From positions 34,972 through 98,971 of the forward strand of contig DATLKN010000061.1 in NCBI GenBank assembly GCA_035538335.1: a stretch of 64,000 bases of DNA. The letters run 5' to 3'. Below the pieces are notes generated by a model. It did no database searches. It was not told the DNA's origin and saw nothing but the letters and a program-made list of their open reading frames with translations. Positions 50,673 through 59,480 of this stretch are shown here, in pieces. Source of the stretch: AP-15 sp035538335 (GTDB lineage Bacteria > Pseudomonadota > Alphaproteobacteria > ATCC43930 > CGMCC-115725). The stretch's first letter is position 1; the number at the start of each line of letters is the position of its first letter. Made by a program: the position numbers and the translations under genes.

Positions 50673-52030
50673 TGACCGCCGATCCGGTCGCCGACCAGAT
50701 CGTCGCTTTCGTCGGGCGGATCGGCAGGGAGGGCGTGCCGGCCGCGGTCGGCGGCGCCGCCAAGATTTTTCTCGCCGACACGCTCGGGGTCGCGGTCGCC
50801 GGGGTTGACGCGCCGTGGCGGAACGAGGTGCTGGACATGGCGCGCGCGGACGGCGGCGAAGCCGCGGCCACCGTCCTCGGCACGGGCGAGCTTCTGCCCG
50901 TCGCCGCCGCCGCCATGGTCAACGCCTACCAGATCCATTCGCAGGAATTCGACTGCGTCCACGATGGCGCGGTCGTGCATGCGATGAGCGCCGTCCTGCC
51001 GGCGCTGCTCGCCGCGGCGGAGGGCGAGAAGGGCATCTCGGGCGAGGGCTTTCTGCGGGCGCTCGTCGCCGGGGTCGAGGTGGCGATCACTCTCGGGCTC
51101 TCCTCGCGCGCGCCGATGCGGTTTTTTCGGCCGGCGAACGCCGGCGGCTTCGGCGCGACGGTCGGGCTCGCGATGCTCTCCGGGCTCGACGGCGAGCCGC
51201 TGCGCGATGCGCTCGGCATCCATTACGGCGCCTCTTGCGGCACGATGCAGGCGCATGCCGAAGCGAGCCCGCAATTGGCGATGCAGATGGGGTTCGCGGC
51301 GAGGAACGCCGTCACCGCGCTCGCGCTCGCCCGCCGCGGCATGCCGGGGCCGCGGGCGCCCTTCAGCGGGCGCTTCGGCTATTTCGCGCTGTTCGACGGC
51401 GCGGCCGATCCCGCGCCGTTCGAGAGCCTCGGCCGCACCTGGCGGACTGCGGAGCTGAGCCACAAGCCCTTCCCCACGGGCCGCGCCACGCATGGCGGCA
51501 TCGACGGGCTGCGCCGGCTCCTCGGCGCCCGTCCCATCGCTGCCGGCGAGGTCGCCGCCGTGCGGTTTTTCGTGCCGCCGCTGACGGCCCGCCTCGTCGG
51601 CCGCCCGGCCGCTTCCGGCATGACGCCCGCCTATGCGCGGCTGTGCCTGCCCTATGCCGGCGCGGTCCTGCTGCGGCGCGGCGAGATCGGCCTCGAGGAT
51701 TTCACGCCGGCCGCGCTTTGCGACGGGGCGAGCATTGACCTCGCAAGGCGGATCGCGGTCGTCGAGGACGGCAACCCCGACCCGAATGCGCTCGCCCCGC
51801 AGCGGGTCGAGGTCGATCTTGCCGGCGGCGGGCGGCTCGAAACCGAGATCGCCGCCGTCATCGGCAGCCCGGCCAATCCGCTGTCGCCGGCGGCGGCGAA
51901 GGAAAAGTTCTGCCGCTGCTGGCGCGCCGCCGGGCTCGCCGCCGAGCGCGGCGAGCGGCTGTGGGAGGCCGCGCACACGCTCGAAAGCATCGCCGAGGCG
52001 GCCGATCTCGCCCGCCTCGCCGCGCCTTAG
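50672..52030 (+). CDS. MmgE/PrpD family protein, copy 2
   Basis: 452-residue second MmgE/PrpD protein, only distantly related to copy 1 but with the same blocks: DTLGVAVAGVDAP, NAYQIHSQEFDCVHDGAVVH, GFGATVGLAMLSGL, MQMGFAARNAVTALALA and the KPFPTGRATHGGIDG substrate loop. It is translationally coupled to copy 1, so the pair may act on sequential substrates or as a heteromer. Its stop is shared, tail to tail, with the enolase-superfamily gene. Confidence 0.88.
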   Translation: MTADPVADQIVAFVGRIGREGVPAAVGGAAKIFLADTLGVAVAGVDAPWRNEVLDMARADGGEAAATVLGTGELLPVAAAAMVNAYQIHSQEFDCVHDGAVVHAMSAVLPALLAAAEGEKGISGEGFLRALVAGVEVAITLGLSSRAPMRFFRPANAGGFGATVGLAMLSGLDGEPLRDALGIHYGASCGTMQAHAEASPQLAMQMGFAARNAVTALALARRGMPGPRAPFSGRFGYFALFDGAADPAPFESLGRTWRTAELSHKPFPTGRATHGGIDGLRRLLGARPIAAGEVAAVRFFVPPLTARLVGRPAASGMTPAYARLCLPYAGAVLLRRGEIGLEDFTPAALCDGASIDLARRIAVVEDGNPDPNALAPQRVEVDLAGGGRLETEIAAVIGSPANPLSPAAAKEKFCRCWRAAGLAAERGERLWEAAHTLESIAEAADLARLAAP

Positions 52031-53133
52031 ATCGGCACGCGCCGCTTCGCCAGTTCCGCCTCATCGAGGCGGAGGCCGAGCCCCGGTCCGTCGGGCAGCT
52101 CGAACAGGCCGTCGCGCGGCCGCGGCGGGTTCAGAAAGACGGCGTGCTGGCGCGGCGAAGGATCGTTCCACTCGCACGGCTTCGTCATGTGCAGCTGGCT
52201 CGCCGCCAGGTGCAAGCTGGCCGTATGGCCGATCATCGGCTGCGTCTGGTGCGGCACCAGCTCGACGCCGTGCGCCTGCGCCAGCGCGGCGCAGCGCATG
52301 AGCCCGGTGACGCCGCCCATCTTGACGATGTCCGGCTGCAGCATGCGCAGGCCGGCCGCAATCAGGTCGGCGAGGCCGGCGAGGGTATAGGTCTGCTCGC
52401 CGGCCGACACCGTGATGTCGAGGCGGCGGGCCACCTCGCCCATGGCCTTCGAATGATAGTGCTGCACCGGCTCCTCGAACCACCAATAGCCCAGCTCTTC
52501 GAGGGCGCGGCCGACCCGGATCGCGCCGCCGGTCGAGTAGCCGTTGTTGGCGTCGAAGGCGAGCGGGAAGCCGTCGCCGACGAGCTTGCGCACGGCCCGG
52601 GCCTTCGCGATGTCGCCCGCGATGTCGCGGTCGAGCAAGGTGCGGTCGTTGTCGAAGCGGATCTTGACCGCCGCCGGCCCGTCGGCGAGGCGCGCTTCGA
52701 CCTCGCGCAACACGTGGTCGACGGAGCGCTCGCCATTGCCGCCGATCGAGGCGTAGAACGGCAGGCGCGTCCGCCACGCGCCGCCGAGCAGCTTGTAGAT
52801 CGGCTGGCCGAGCAGCTTTCCCTTCAAATCCCACAGCGCGATGTCGAGCGCGGCGAGCGCTCCGGTCAGCGCTCCTTCCGGCCCGAGCTTTGCAAAGCGA
52901 TGCAGCAGCCTGTCCTGCAACACCCCGTGATCGAGCGGGTCCTCGCCGATAAGCGCCGGCGCGAGATCGCGCGTGATCATCCCGAGCGAAGCGAGCCCGC
53001 CCTGCATGGGCGAGGCTTCGCCGATGCCGAAGAGGCCGTCTTCGCCCTCGACCCTGACCCAGGCGCTGCGCTGCGCCGGCCGCTCTTCCGGCGTCCAGGC
53101 GACCTGAAAGGCGTCGATGCTGCGGATCTTCAT
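52027..53133 (-). CDS. Mandelate racemase/muconate lactonizing enzyme family protein
   Basis: 368-residue enolase-superfamily enzyme with an N-terminal capping domain (MKIRSIDAFQVAW) and a barrel domain. The acid/base Lys is in AAVKIRFDND (KxR), metal ligands are Asp in LAFDANNGYS, Glu in WWFEEPVQ and Glu in VSAGEQTYT, and QPDIVKMGGVTG carries the opposite-face Lys. The KxR and late His (LVPHQTQPMIGH) fit dehydratases or epimerases of the MR subgroup acting on sugar or hydroxy acids. It overlaps the LLM gene upstream by four bases. Confidence 0.9.
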   Translation of the reverse strand: MKIRSIDAFQVAWTPEERPAQRSAWVRVEGEDGLFGIGEASPMQGGLASLGMITRDLAPALIGEDPLDHGVLQDRLLHRFAKLGPEGALTGALAALDIALWDLKGKLLGQPIYKLLGGAWRTRLPFYASIGGNGERSVDHVLREVEARLADGPAAVKIRFDNDRTLLDRDIAGDIAKARAVRKLVGDGFPLAFDANNGYSTGGAIRVGRALEELGYWWFEEPVQHYHSKAMGEVARRLDITVSAGEQTYTLAGLADLIAAGLRMLQPDIVKMGGVTGLMRCAALAQAHGVELVPHQTQPMIGHTASLHLAASQLHMTKPCEWNDPSPRQHAVFLNPPRPRDGLFELPDGPGLGLRLDEAELAKRRVPI

Positions 53134-54182
53134 GGCGTGTGCCTCCGGAACTGCGGCGCCACTTTCTCCATGAAGAGCGTGAGGCTCGCCGCCGCCGCGT
53201 CGTATGGCAGGGGGCCGAGGCGGAAGCTGGCGATGACGCCGCCGATGCCGATGCAATCGAGTTCGGCGATCGCCTCCGCGACCTGCTCCGGCGCGCCGCA
53301 GATGAGGCCGTGGACGAGGCTGGCGCGCGCTCCCGGCAATGTGCTCGCCGGCACGTCGATGCGCTCGCCCGTTTCGCGGAAGATGCGCTCGCGCATTGCC
53401 GCGCGCGAAGCGGTCATCGCCTCGAAGGCGGGCAACGCGATGCGCCGCGCTTCCGCCTCCGTCTCGGCGACGAAGACGTTGCGCCACACCCAGGATTGCG
53501 TGAGGGCGGCGGCGATCCGTTCTTCGCCGAAACCCGCCTCGCGCATCGCGCCGCGGTAGAGTTCGACGCGCCGGGCCGTGACGGCGAGCGACTGCACGTT
53601 CATCAGAAAGGGCTCGCCCCGCCGCGCCAGTTCGAGAAGCGAATTCTCGCCCGAGGCGCCGCGCAGGATCGGCGGATGCGGCCTCGTATAGACGCGCGGG
53701 CGCAGCATCGGCACCTTCAGATCCCAGAACCGGCCGCGATGCTCGAAGGCGCCCTCGGTCCAGGCGCGGCGCATGATCGCCTCGGCTTCCTCGAGCCGCG
53801 CCTGCGCCTCGCGATGGTCGATGCCGAAGCCCTGGTAATCGTAGATGTTGAAGGAGGAGCCGCGGCCGAGCCCGACGACGAGCCGCCCCTTCGTGATGTT
53901 GTCGAAGATGGCGATCTGCTCGGCGAGCCGGATCGGGTGGTGCAGCGCCGTCTGCACGACGGCGAAGCCGAGCTTTGCCCGCTTCACCGTCGTCGACAGC
54001 GCGCCCGCCATGCCGATCGGATCGACATAGGCGCAGATGCCGTCGAAATGATGCTCGGCGAGCCAGATCGCATCGACCCCGAGCGCGTCCGACAGCCACG
54101 CCTCGCGCAGGGTCTCGTCGATGACGGCGCCGTCGCGCTCGGGGTCGCGGCTGTCGGGGAAGAGGAAATTGGAGAAATTCAC
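53130..54182 (-). CDS. LLM-class flavin-dependent oxidoreductase
   Basis: 350-residue luciferase-like monooxygenase fold protein. AIWLAEHHFDG near residue 40, RLAEQIAIFDNITKGRLVVGLGRG with GSSFNIYDYQG near 105-130, and the insertion LRPRVYTRPHPPIL are standard for the bacterial LLM group using reduced FMN. The next gene, divergent and about 110 bases away, encodes a flavin reductase-like protein that could supply FMNH2. Substrate unknown. Confidence 0.88.
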   Translation of the reverse strand: MNFSNFLFPDSRDPERDGAVIDETLREAWLSDALGVDAIWLAEHHFDGICAYVDPIGMAGALSTTVKRAKLGFAVVQTALHHPIRLAEQIAIFDNITKGRLVVGLGRGSSFNIYDYQGFGIDHREAQARLEEAEAIMRRAWTEGAFEHRGRFWDLKVPMLRPRVYTRPHPPILRGASGENSLLELARRGEPFLMNVQSLAVTARRVELYRGAMREAGFGEERIAAALTQSWVWRNVFVAETEAEARRIALPAFEAMTASRAAMRERIFRETGERIDVPASTLPGARASLVHGLICGAPEQVAEAIAELDCIGIGGVIASFRLGPLPYDAAAASLTLFMEKVAPQFRRHTP

Positions 54183-54291
54183 GGGGACCCGCTCTCACCT
54201 GCCGAAAGCGGCATGATCGCACCGCTTGCCCGCGCGGGGCAGGGGTTTCTATGATCGCCGCCACGACACGCGAGAGAGCGAGGAGGCCGCA

Positions 54292-54795
54292 GTGAACGAC
54301 GACGCCAAGAAGACCGCGCTGAGGATGATCCCCTACGGGATCTATGTGATGACCGCCGATGACGGCAAGGGCAACGTCGCCGCCGCGACCGTCAACTGGG
54401 TGACGCAGACCGCCTTTGCTCCGCCGCTTGTCGTCGTCGGCGTCAAGACCGACTCGAACGCCTACCAGCTCGTCAAACAGACGAAGAAATTCGCCCTCAA
54501 CATGCTCGGCAAGGAGCACAAGGGGGTGGCTTTCACCTTCTTCAAGCCGACCAAGCTCGAAGACGGCAAGCTCTCCGGCCAGAGCGTGCACAAGGGCGCG
54601 ACCGGAATGCCGATCCTCGACGCCGCGCCGGCCGCGGTCGAATGCAGGGTGACGAGCATCGTCGAACAGGGCGACCACCACATCGTCGTCGGCGAGGTCG
54701 TCGAGGCGCATCTGGCGAAGCCGATCTCGGGGCGCCCCGACGCCGCCATTCTCGAGATGAAGGAACTGGGCGACAACGTCTTCTACGGCGGCTAA
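54292..54795 (+). CDS. Flavin reductase-like FMN-binding protein
   Basis: 167-residue split-barrel flavoprotein of the DIM6/NTAB flavin-reductase family. YGIYVMTADDGKGNVAAATV, NWVTQTAFAPPLVVVGVKTD and FALNMLGKEH cover the FMN-binding strands. The GTG at 54292 is chosen for AGGAGG six bases upstream and because conserved sequence begins there. Such proteins provide reduced flavin to two-component monooxygenases; the divergent LLM gene is the natural partner. Confidence 0.87.
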   Translation: MNDDAKKTALRMIPYGIYVMTADDGKGNVAAATVNWVTQTAFAPPLVVVGVKTDSNAYQLVKQTKKFALNMLGKEHKGVAFTFFKPTKLEDGKLSGQSVHKGATGMPILDAAPAAVECRVTSIVEQGDHHIVVGEVVEAHLAKPISGRPDAAILEMKELGDNVFYGG

Positions 54796-54818
54796 ATCCA
54801 TTTTCGGTCGGGCCGCCG

Positions 54819-54917
54819 CCCCCCTCACCCAGCTCCGGGTAGGGCTCGGCTGCGCCTCGCCAACCCTCCGCAACCCTCTCCCCCCGATCGAGGGGAGAGG
54901 GAAGGGTGAGGGGGGCG
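54819..54917. repeat. Palindromic repeat, family D
   Basis: CCCCTCACCC at the left end pairs with GGGTGAGGGG at the right, with an inner CCCTCTCCCC/GGGGAGAGGG pair. It ends 18 bases before the TTG start of the ABC binding-protein gene. Confidence 0.85.
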
Positions 54918-54934
54918 GCTCGATCCTTTCGGTA

Positions 54935-55855
54935 TTGCTCGCCGTCTGGGCCGGCGCCTTCGCCGCTCTGCTGTGCGTCGTGCTGGCGGCGGCATCGGCC
55001 GCAGCGGCGCGGCCGGTCGTCGTCGCCTCGAAGATCGACACCGAAGGGGCGCTGCTCGGCAACATGATCCTCGAGCTGCTCGCCGCCCACGGCGTGCCCG
55101 CCGAGAACAGGATCCAGCTCGGCCCGACCGACATCGTGCGCCGCGCGCTCATCGCGGGGCAGATCGACATCTATCCCGAATACACCGGCAACGGCGCCAT
55201 TTTCTTTCACATGCCGACCGACCCGGCATGGAGAAACGGCGCCGCCGGATACCGCCTCGTCGCCGCGCTCGACGAGAAACAGAACGGCCTTATCTGGCTC
55301 GCCGCGGCGCCGGCCGACAACACCTGGGTCATCGCGCTGCGCCGGGGCCTGGCCGAGCGCAACCATATCGCGACGCTCGCCGACCTCGCGCGCTATCTGA
55401 AAGCGGGCGGGCATTTCAAGCTCGCCGCCTCGGCCGAGTTCGTCGAAAGCCCGGCGGCGCTGCCCGCCTTCGAGAAGACCTACGGCTTCGCGCTGTCCGA
55501 CCGGCAGTTGCTGACCCTTTCGGGCGGCAACACGGCGGCGACGTTGCGGGCGGCGGCCGAGAAGATGTCGGGGGTCAACGCGGCGATGGCCTACGGCACC
55601 GACGGGGCGCTCTCGGCGTTGCGGCTCGTCGCGCTGCGGGACGACAAGGGGGCGCAGACCGTCTATCGGCCGGCGCCGGTCGTGCGCGGCGCGGTGCTGA
55701 AGGAGTTTCCGCAGCTCCCGAAGCTGCTCGACCCGGTCTTCGCGACATTGACGCGCCGCGTCTTGCAGCGGCTCAACGCGCGGATTGCGGTCGCCGGCGA
55801 ACGGGCGGAGGCGGTCGCCGCCGCCTATCTGAAAAAGCGGCGTTTCCTCCCATGA
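54935..55855 (+). CDS. Osmoprotectant ABC transporter substrate-binding protein (YehZ/OsmF-like)
   Basis: 306-residue periplasmic binding protein of the OpuAC/YehZ type. It has a signal peptide (LLCVVLAAASAAAA, cleavage near residue 25), then VVVASKIDTEGALLGNMILELL, GQIDIYPEYTGNGAIFF and KMSGVNAAMAYGTDGAL, all conserved in OsmF/YehZ. The start is a TTG; an upstream palindromic repeat may have replaced the original leader region. It overlaps the permease gene by four bases. Confidence 0.88.
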   Translation: MLAVWAGAFAALLCVVLAAASAAAARPVVVASKIDTEGALLGNMILELLAAHGVPAENRIQLGPTDIVRRALIAGQIDIYPEYTGNGAIFFHMPTDPAWRNGAAGYRLVAALDEKQNGLIWLAAAPADNTWVIALRRGLAERNHIATLADLARYLKAGGHFKLAASAEFVESPAALPAFEKTYGFALSDRQLLTLSGGNTAATLRAAAEKMSGVNAAMAYGTDGALSALRLVALRDDKGAQTVYRPAPVVRGAVLKEFPQLPKLLDPVFATLTRRVLQRLNARIAVAGERAEAVAAAYLKKRRFLP

Positions 55856-57054
55856 CCGCCGATTATGCCGCCCGCCCGCCCGACTTTTCCGCGGCGGCGA
55901 TCCGCAACCGGGTGCTGCCGGTGCTGGGACTCGCCGCCGCCGCCGCGATCCTCTTTTCCGGCTTTGTCGAGGACGCGCCGAACCGGCTCGTTTCCGGCCG
56001 GCCCGTCAGCCTCTGGGCGGCGGCGGGCATTTGGCCGAGCGCGGCGATCGCGCTGTTCGCCGCGCTGCTCCTCGCCGCGGCGTTGCTGCCGCAAAAACGG
56101 GCGCTCTCATGCGTGATTGCAGTTGCCGCGGCGCTGGCGCTGCTCGCCGGGCTGGCAGCGGCCGGCATGGCCGCGCGCACGCTGCTCGCGGGCGCCGCGC
56201 CGGCCGCCCGCATCGCGCTCGGGCCGGCCTTCTGGGTGGTCGAGGCGACCGCCGCCTTCGCCATCCTCGACGCCTTGCAGCGGCTCGCGGCCGGCCCCCT
56301 CGCGCGGCTCCTCGCGGTCGCCGCCATCGCCGCCGCGATCGCCGCCGTCGCGCTGTCGGGCAGCCTCGACTCGCTCGCGATCGCGCGCGAATACGAAAGC
56401 CGGCACGCCGCCTTCGCCGCCGCGCTCTGGCGCCACATCCTCATCGTCGCGCTGTCCATCGGCCCGGCCCTCCTCATCGGCTTTCCGCTCGGCGTCGCGG
56501 CGGCGAAGCTGCCGCGGCTGCGCGGGCCGCTCTTCGCCTTCCTCAACCTGTTGCAGACCGTTCCCTCGGTCGCGCTCTTCGGCCTTCTGATCGTGCCGCT
56601 TTCGGAGTTGGCGAAGGCCGCCCCCCGGCTCGCCGCCTTCGGCATCGGCGGCATCGGCCTCGCGCCGGCCTTGATTGCGCTCGTCCTCTACGCGCTGCTG
56701 CCGGTCGTGCGTAACACCGCCGCGGGGCTGCTCGGCGTCGACCGCGGGGTCGTCGAGGCGGGGCGCGGCATGGGCCTCTCGCCGGGCCAGCTGTTGTGGC
56801 AGGTCGAGCTGCCGCTGTCCCTGCCGGTATTGCTCGCCGGGCTGCGCATCGTCACCGTGCAGGCGATCGGGCTGGCCGTCGTCGCCGCGCTGATCGGCGC
56901 GGGCGGGCTCGGCACCTTCGTCTTTCAGGGGCTCGGGCAATACGCCGTCGATCTCGTGCTGCTCGGCGCCTTGCCGGCGATCGGGCTCGCGCTCTTCGCC
57001 GATTTCGCGCTGCGCAGCCTGTCCGCGATCCTGTTCCCGGCGGCGCCGCGATGA
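55852..57054 (+). CDS. Osmoprotectant ABC transporter permease (YehY-like)
   Basis: 400-residue integral membrane permease. About four N-terminal extra helices precede a standard permease core, as in YehY (about 385 residues). The coupling-loop EAA-type motif is in VVEAGRGMGLSPGQLLWQVELPLSLP (key part EAGRGMGLSPGQ), and NLLQTVPSVALFGLLIVPLSEL is conserved in the glycine-betaine family. ATGA overlaps link it to the binding-protein and ATPase genes. Confidence 0.9.
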   Translation: MTADYAARPPDFSAAAIRNRVLPVLGLAAAAAILFSGFVEDAPNRLVSGRPVSLWAAAGIWPSAAIALFAALLLAAALLPQKRALSCVIAVAAALALLAGLAAAGMAARTLLAGAAPAARIALGPAFWVVEATAAFAILDALQRLAAGPLARLLAVAAIAAAIAAVALSGSLDSLAIAREYESRHAAFAAALWRHILIVALSIGPALLIGFPLGVAAAKLPRLRGPLFAFLNLLQTVPSVALFGLLIVPLSELAKAAPRLAAFGIGGIGLAPALIALVLYALLPVVRNTAAGLLGVDRGVVEAGRGMGLSPGQLLWQVELPLSLPVLLAGLRIVTVQAIGLAVVAALIGAGGLGTFVFQGLGQYAVDLVLLGALPAIGLALFADFALRSLSAILFPAAPR

Positions 57055-57974
57055 TCGAGATCGAGCGGGCGACGAAGCGGTATGGCGGGCGGCCGGTCGT
57101 CGAGGGGTTCTCGCTGAACATCGTCGAGGGCGAATTCTGCGTGCTGATCGGCCCCTCCGGCTGCGGCAAGTCCACCTTGTTGCGCATGATCAACCGGCTG
57201 GTGCCGATCGATGAGGGAGCGATCCGCATCGGCGGCCGGGACATCCGCGACATCCCGGCCGAAGCATTGCGGCGGCGCATCGGCTACGCGATCCAATCGA
57301 CGGGCCTCTTTCCGCATTGGACGGTCGCCGACAACGTCGCGACGGTGCCGCGGCTGCTCGGCTGGCCGCCGGCGCGCATCCGCGAGCGGGTGGAGGAGCT
57401 GCTGCGGATGCTGCGCCTCGACCCCGACGGCTTCCGCACGCGCTATCCGCAGCAATTGTCGGGCGGCGAACAGCAGCGGGTCGGGGTGGCGCGCGCCCTC
57501 GCCGCCGATCCCGAACTTCTGTTGATGGACGAGCCGTTCGCGGCGCTCGACCCGATCAACCGCGACCGGCTGCAGGACGAGCTGGTGCGCATCCACCGCC
57601 TGACGAAGAAGACAATCCTCTTCGTCACCCACGACATCGAGGAGGCGCTGCGGCTGGCGACGAGGATGGCCGTCATGGACCGCGGCAGGCTCGTGCAGGA
57701 AGGCCGGCCGATCGAGATCCTCGAACGGCCGGCCGATGATTTCGTCCGCGATTTCGTCGGCCGCCAGGGGCTGGGGCTGAAGCTCCTCTCGGTGCGGCGG
57801 GTCGGCGACCGGCTGCGCCGTGGCGAGACCGCCGAAGGCGAGCCCGTGCCGCTCGACGCGCCGCTGCGCGAGGCGTTCTCGGCGATGGCGCAGCGCCGCA
57901 CCGACCGGCTGCCGGTCGCCGACGCCGAAGGCCGCCCGGTCGGCGTCATCGCGCTCGCCGATCTGGTGCGATGA
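57051..57974 (+). CDS. Osmoprotectant ABC transporter ATP-binding protein (YehX-like)
   Basis: 307-residue ATPase. Walker A is GPSGCGKST (about residues 33-41), the Q-loop lies in YAIQSTGLFPHWTV, the signature in QLSGGEQQRVGVARAL and Walker B in LLLMDEPFAALDP. The C-terminal 70 residues resemble a single CBS-type regulatory segment (RRTDRLPVADAEGRPVGVI), as in YehX/OpuCA, which may sense ionic strength. Coupled by four-base overlaps to both permease genes. Confidence 0.93.
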   Translation: MIEIERATKRYGGRPVVEGFSLNIVEGEFCVLIGPSGCGKSTLLRMINRLVPIDEGAIRIGGRDIRDIPAEALRRRIGYAIQSTGLFPHWTVADNVATVPRLLGWPPARIRERVEELLRMLRLDPDGFRTRYPQQLSGGEQQRVGVARALAADPELLLMDEPFAALDPINRDRLQDELVRIHRLTKKTILFVTHDIEEALRLATRMAVMDRGRLVQEGRPIEILERPADDFVRDFVGRQGLGLKLLSVRRVGDRLRRGETAEGEPVPLDAPLREAFSAMAQRRTDRLPVADAEGRPVGVIALADLVR

Positions 57975-58717
57975 CGGGGCGCCCCCACCGCGCGCTCGCG
58001 AGCCCGCTGCTGTGGGTCGGGCTGTTCTTTCTCGCGCTGCTGCTGCGCATGGACGAGCTGCGGCCGCTGTTGCGCCGCGCCTTTCCGCAGGCGCATCCGG
58101 CGATCTATCAGCGCGCGAGCTTTCCCGCCCTGTTCCTGTCGCATCTTGAGCTGGTCGTCGCGGCGAGCCTCTCGGCGGGCCTCGTCGGCGTCGCGCTCGC
58201 GATCTTCGTGACGCGCCGAGCGGGCGAGGATTTCCGCGGCATCGTCAATGCGCTGGCCGCCGTCGGGCAGACCTTCCCGCCGGTCGCGGTGCTGGCCGTC
58301 GCGGTGCCGGTCGTCGGGTTCGGGCCGCTGCCGACCGTCATCGCCCTCTTTCTCTACGGGCTCTTGCCGATCGTCGAGAATGCGATCGCCGGCCTCGAAG
58401 GCGTGCCGGCGGCGGTGCGCGAGGCGGCGCGCGGCATGGGCTTCTCGGAGCGCGCGATCCTCGTCCAGGTCGATCTGCCGCTCGCCGCGCCGGTCATGCT
58501 CGCCGGCCTGCGCACCAGCGTGACGATCGGCATCGGCACCGCGACGATCGGCTCGACGGTCGGCGCGGTGACGCTCGGCACGCCGATCTTCGACGGGCTC
58601 GCCGGCAACAACCTCGCCTTCATCGCCGAGGGCGCGGTGCTGACCGCGCTCTTCGCGATCCTGACCGACATGCTGTTCGCCCGGCTCGAATTGCGGCTGC
58701 GGCGCGGGATCGGGTAG
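57971..58717 (+). CDS. Osmoprotectant ABC transporter permease (YehW-like)
   Basis: 248-residue second permease with about six helices. The EAA-type loop is VREAARGMGFSERAILVQVDLP and the NALAAVGQTFPPVAVLAVAVP stretch is typical of the YehW/OpuCB family. Last gene of the four-gene importer operon (binding protein, permease, ATPase, permease), matching yehZYXW content in a different order. It probably imports a betaine-like solute or related quaternary amine; low-affinity import is known for the E. coli version. Confidence 0.9.
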   Translation: MTGRPHRALASPLLWVGLFFLALLLRMDELRPLLRRAFPQAHPAIYQRASFPALFLSHLELVVAASLSAGLVGVALAIFVTRRAGEDFRGIVNALAAVGQTFPPVAVLAVAVPVVGFGPLPTVIALFLYGLLPIVENAIAGLEGVPAAVREAARGMGFSERAILVQVDLPLAAPVMLAGLRTSVTIGIGTATIGSTVGAVTLGTPIFDGLAGNNLAFIAEGAVLTALFAILTDMLFARLELRLRRGIG

Positions 58718-58740
58718 GGCCTTCACGCGCGGACAATCCC

Positions 58741-58828
58741 CCCTCGTCGCCCCCGCGCAAGCAGGGGTCCAGGGCAACCGTTACATCGCTCGCCGCTGGT
58801 TCCCGCTTCCGCGCAGGCGGCTGTCCGG
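58741..58828. repeat. Family B-like palindromic repeat after the ABC operon
   Basis: CTCGTCGCCCCCGCGCAAGC with AGGGGTCCAGGG, and a degraded partner TTCCCGCTTCCGCGC. Part of a 400-base gene-free stretch (58718-59117) consisting of repeats only. Confidence 0.65.
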
Positions 58829-58890
58829 TTGAGCATCCCTTGCCAGCGATTGGCGGCGAGAGAAAGTTTCCGAAACAATCTCAGATACCC

Positions 58891-59037
58891 CTTGCCCGGC
58901 CTTGAGCCGGGCATCCACGCGGTCGCAACCGATCCGACTGAGCCGAACAAGCTCGTGGGCGCCCACGGAATAAGGTTCGGTGCAGTCTTCAGCCAACCAA
59001 AACTCGTCTTGCCCGGACTTGATCCGGGCATCCACGC
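58891..59037. repeat. Palindromic repeat, family C, two direct copies
   Basis: CTTGCCCGGCCTTGAGCCGG with GCATCCACGC at 58891-58920 and a near-identical copy (CTTGCCCGGACTTGATCCGG) at 59008-59037, 117 bases apart in the same orientation. Each is a small hairpin. No gene is seen between them. Confidence 0.8.
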
Positions 59038-59117
59038 CTTTGCCAATCCCTTCGCATTCCACAGACAGCCCTGCGCTTCCACTTCATATGGCCATGAAGC
59101 GCTCTGGCCGGCAAAGA

Positions 59118-59480
59118 TCAGAACTCCGCCGCGACGGGATCGGGCCTCGTCGTCGCGGCTTCGAGTTCGGCGAGGTCGGCCGCCGCGGCGTGCGCCGCTT
59201 TCTTCTCGATCGCCCGGTAATGCTCGACGAGGCGGTGGCCGAACGGGGTCAGATAGGCGCCGCCGCCGGCCGAGCCGCCGTGTTTGGTGGCGATGACCGG
59301 CTGCGCGAAGAGGGCGTTGAGCGCGTCGATCAACAGCCAGGCGCGCCGGTACGACATGCGCATCGAGCGCCCGGCCGCGGCGATCGAGCCGAGATCGCGC
59401 ACCGCTTCCAGAAGTCGGATCTTGCCGTGGCCGATCGACTGCCCGGCGGCGAAATCGACCCGCAGGGTGAGCCTCGCCAT
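59118..59480 (-). CDS. ModE-like N-terminal winged-helix regulator
   Basis: 120-residue LysR-type winged-helix DNA-binding protein matching only the N-terminal domain of ModE. IRLLEAVRDLGSIAAAGRSM and MSYRRAWLLIDALN are the helix-turn-helix, and KHGGSAGGGAYLTPFGHRLV is the wing typical of ModE. The two molybdate-binding MOP repeats of full-length ModE (about 260 residues) are absent, so molybdate sensing is not expected unless another protein supplies it. It is the only recognisable Mo-related regulator in a window rich in molybdoenzyme genes. Confidence 0.85.
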   Translation of the reverse strand: MARLTLRVDFAAGQSIGHGKIRLLEAVRDLGSIAAAGRSMRMSYRRAWLLIDALNALFAQPVIATKHGGSAGGGAYLTPFGHRLVEHYRAIEKKAAHAAAADLAELEAATTRPDPVAAEF

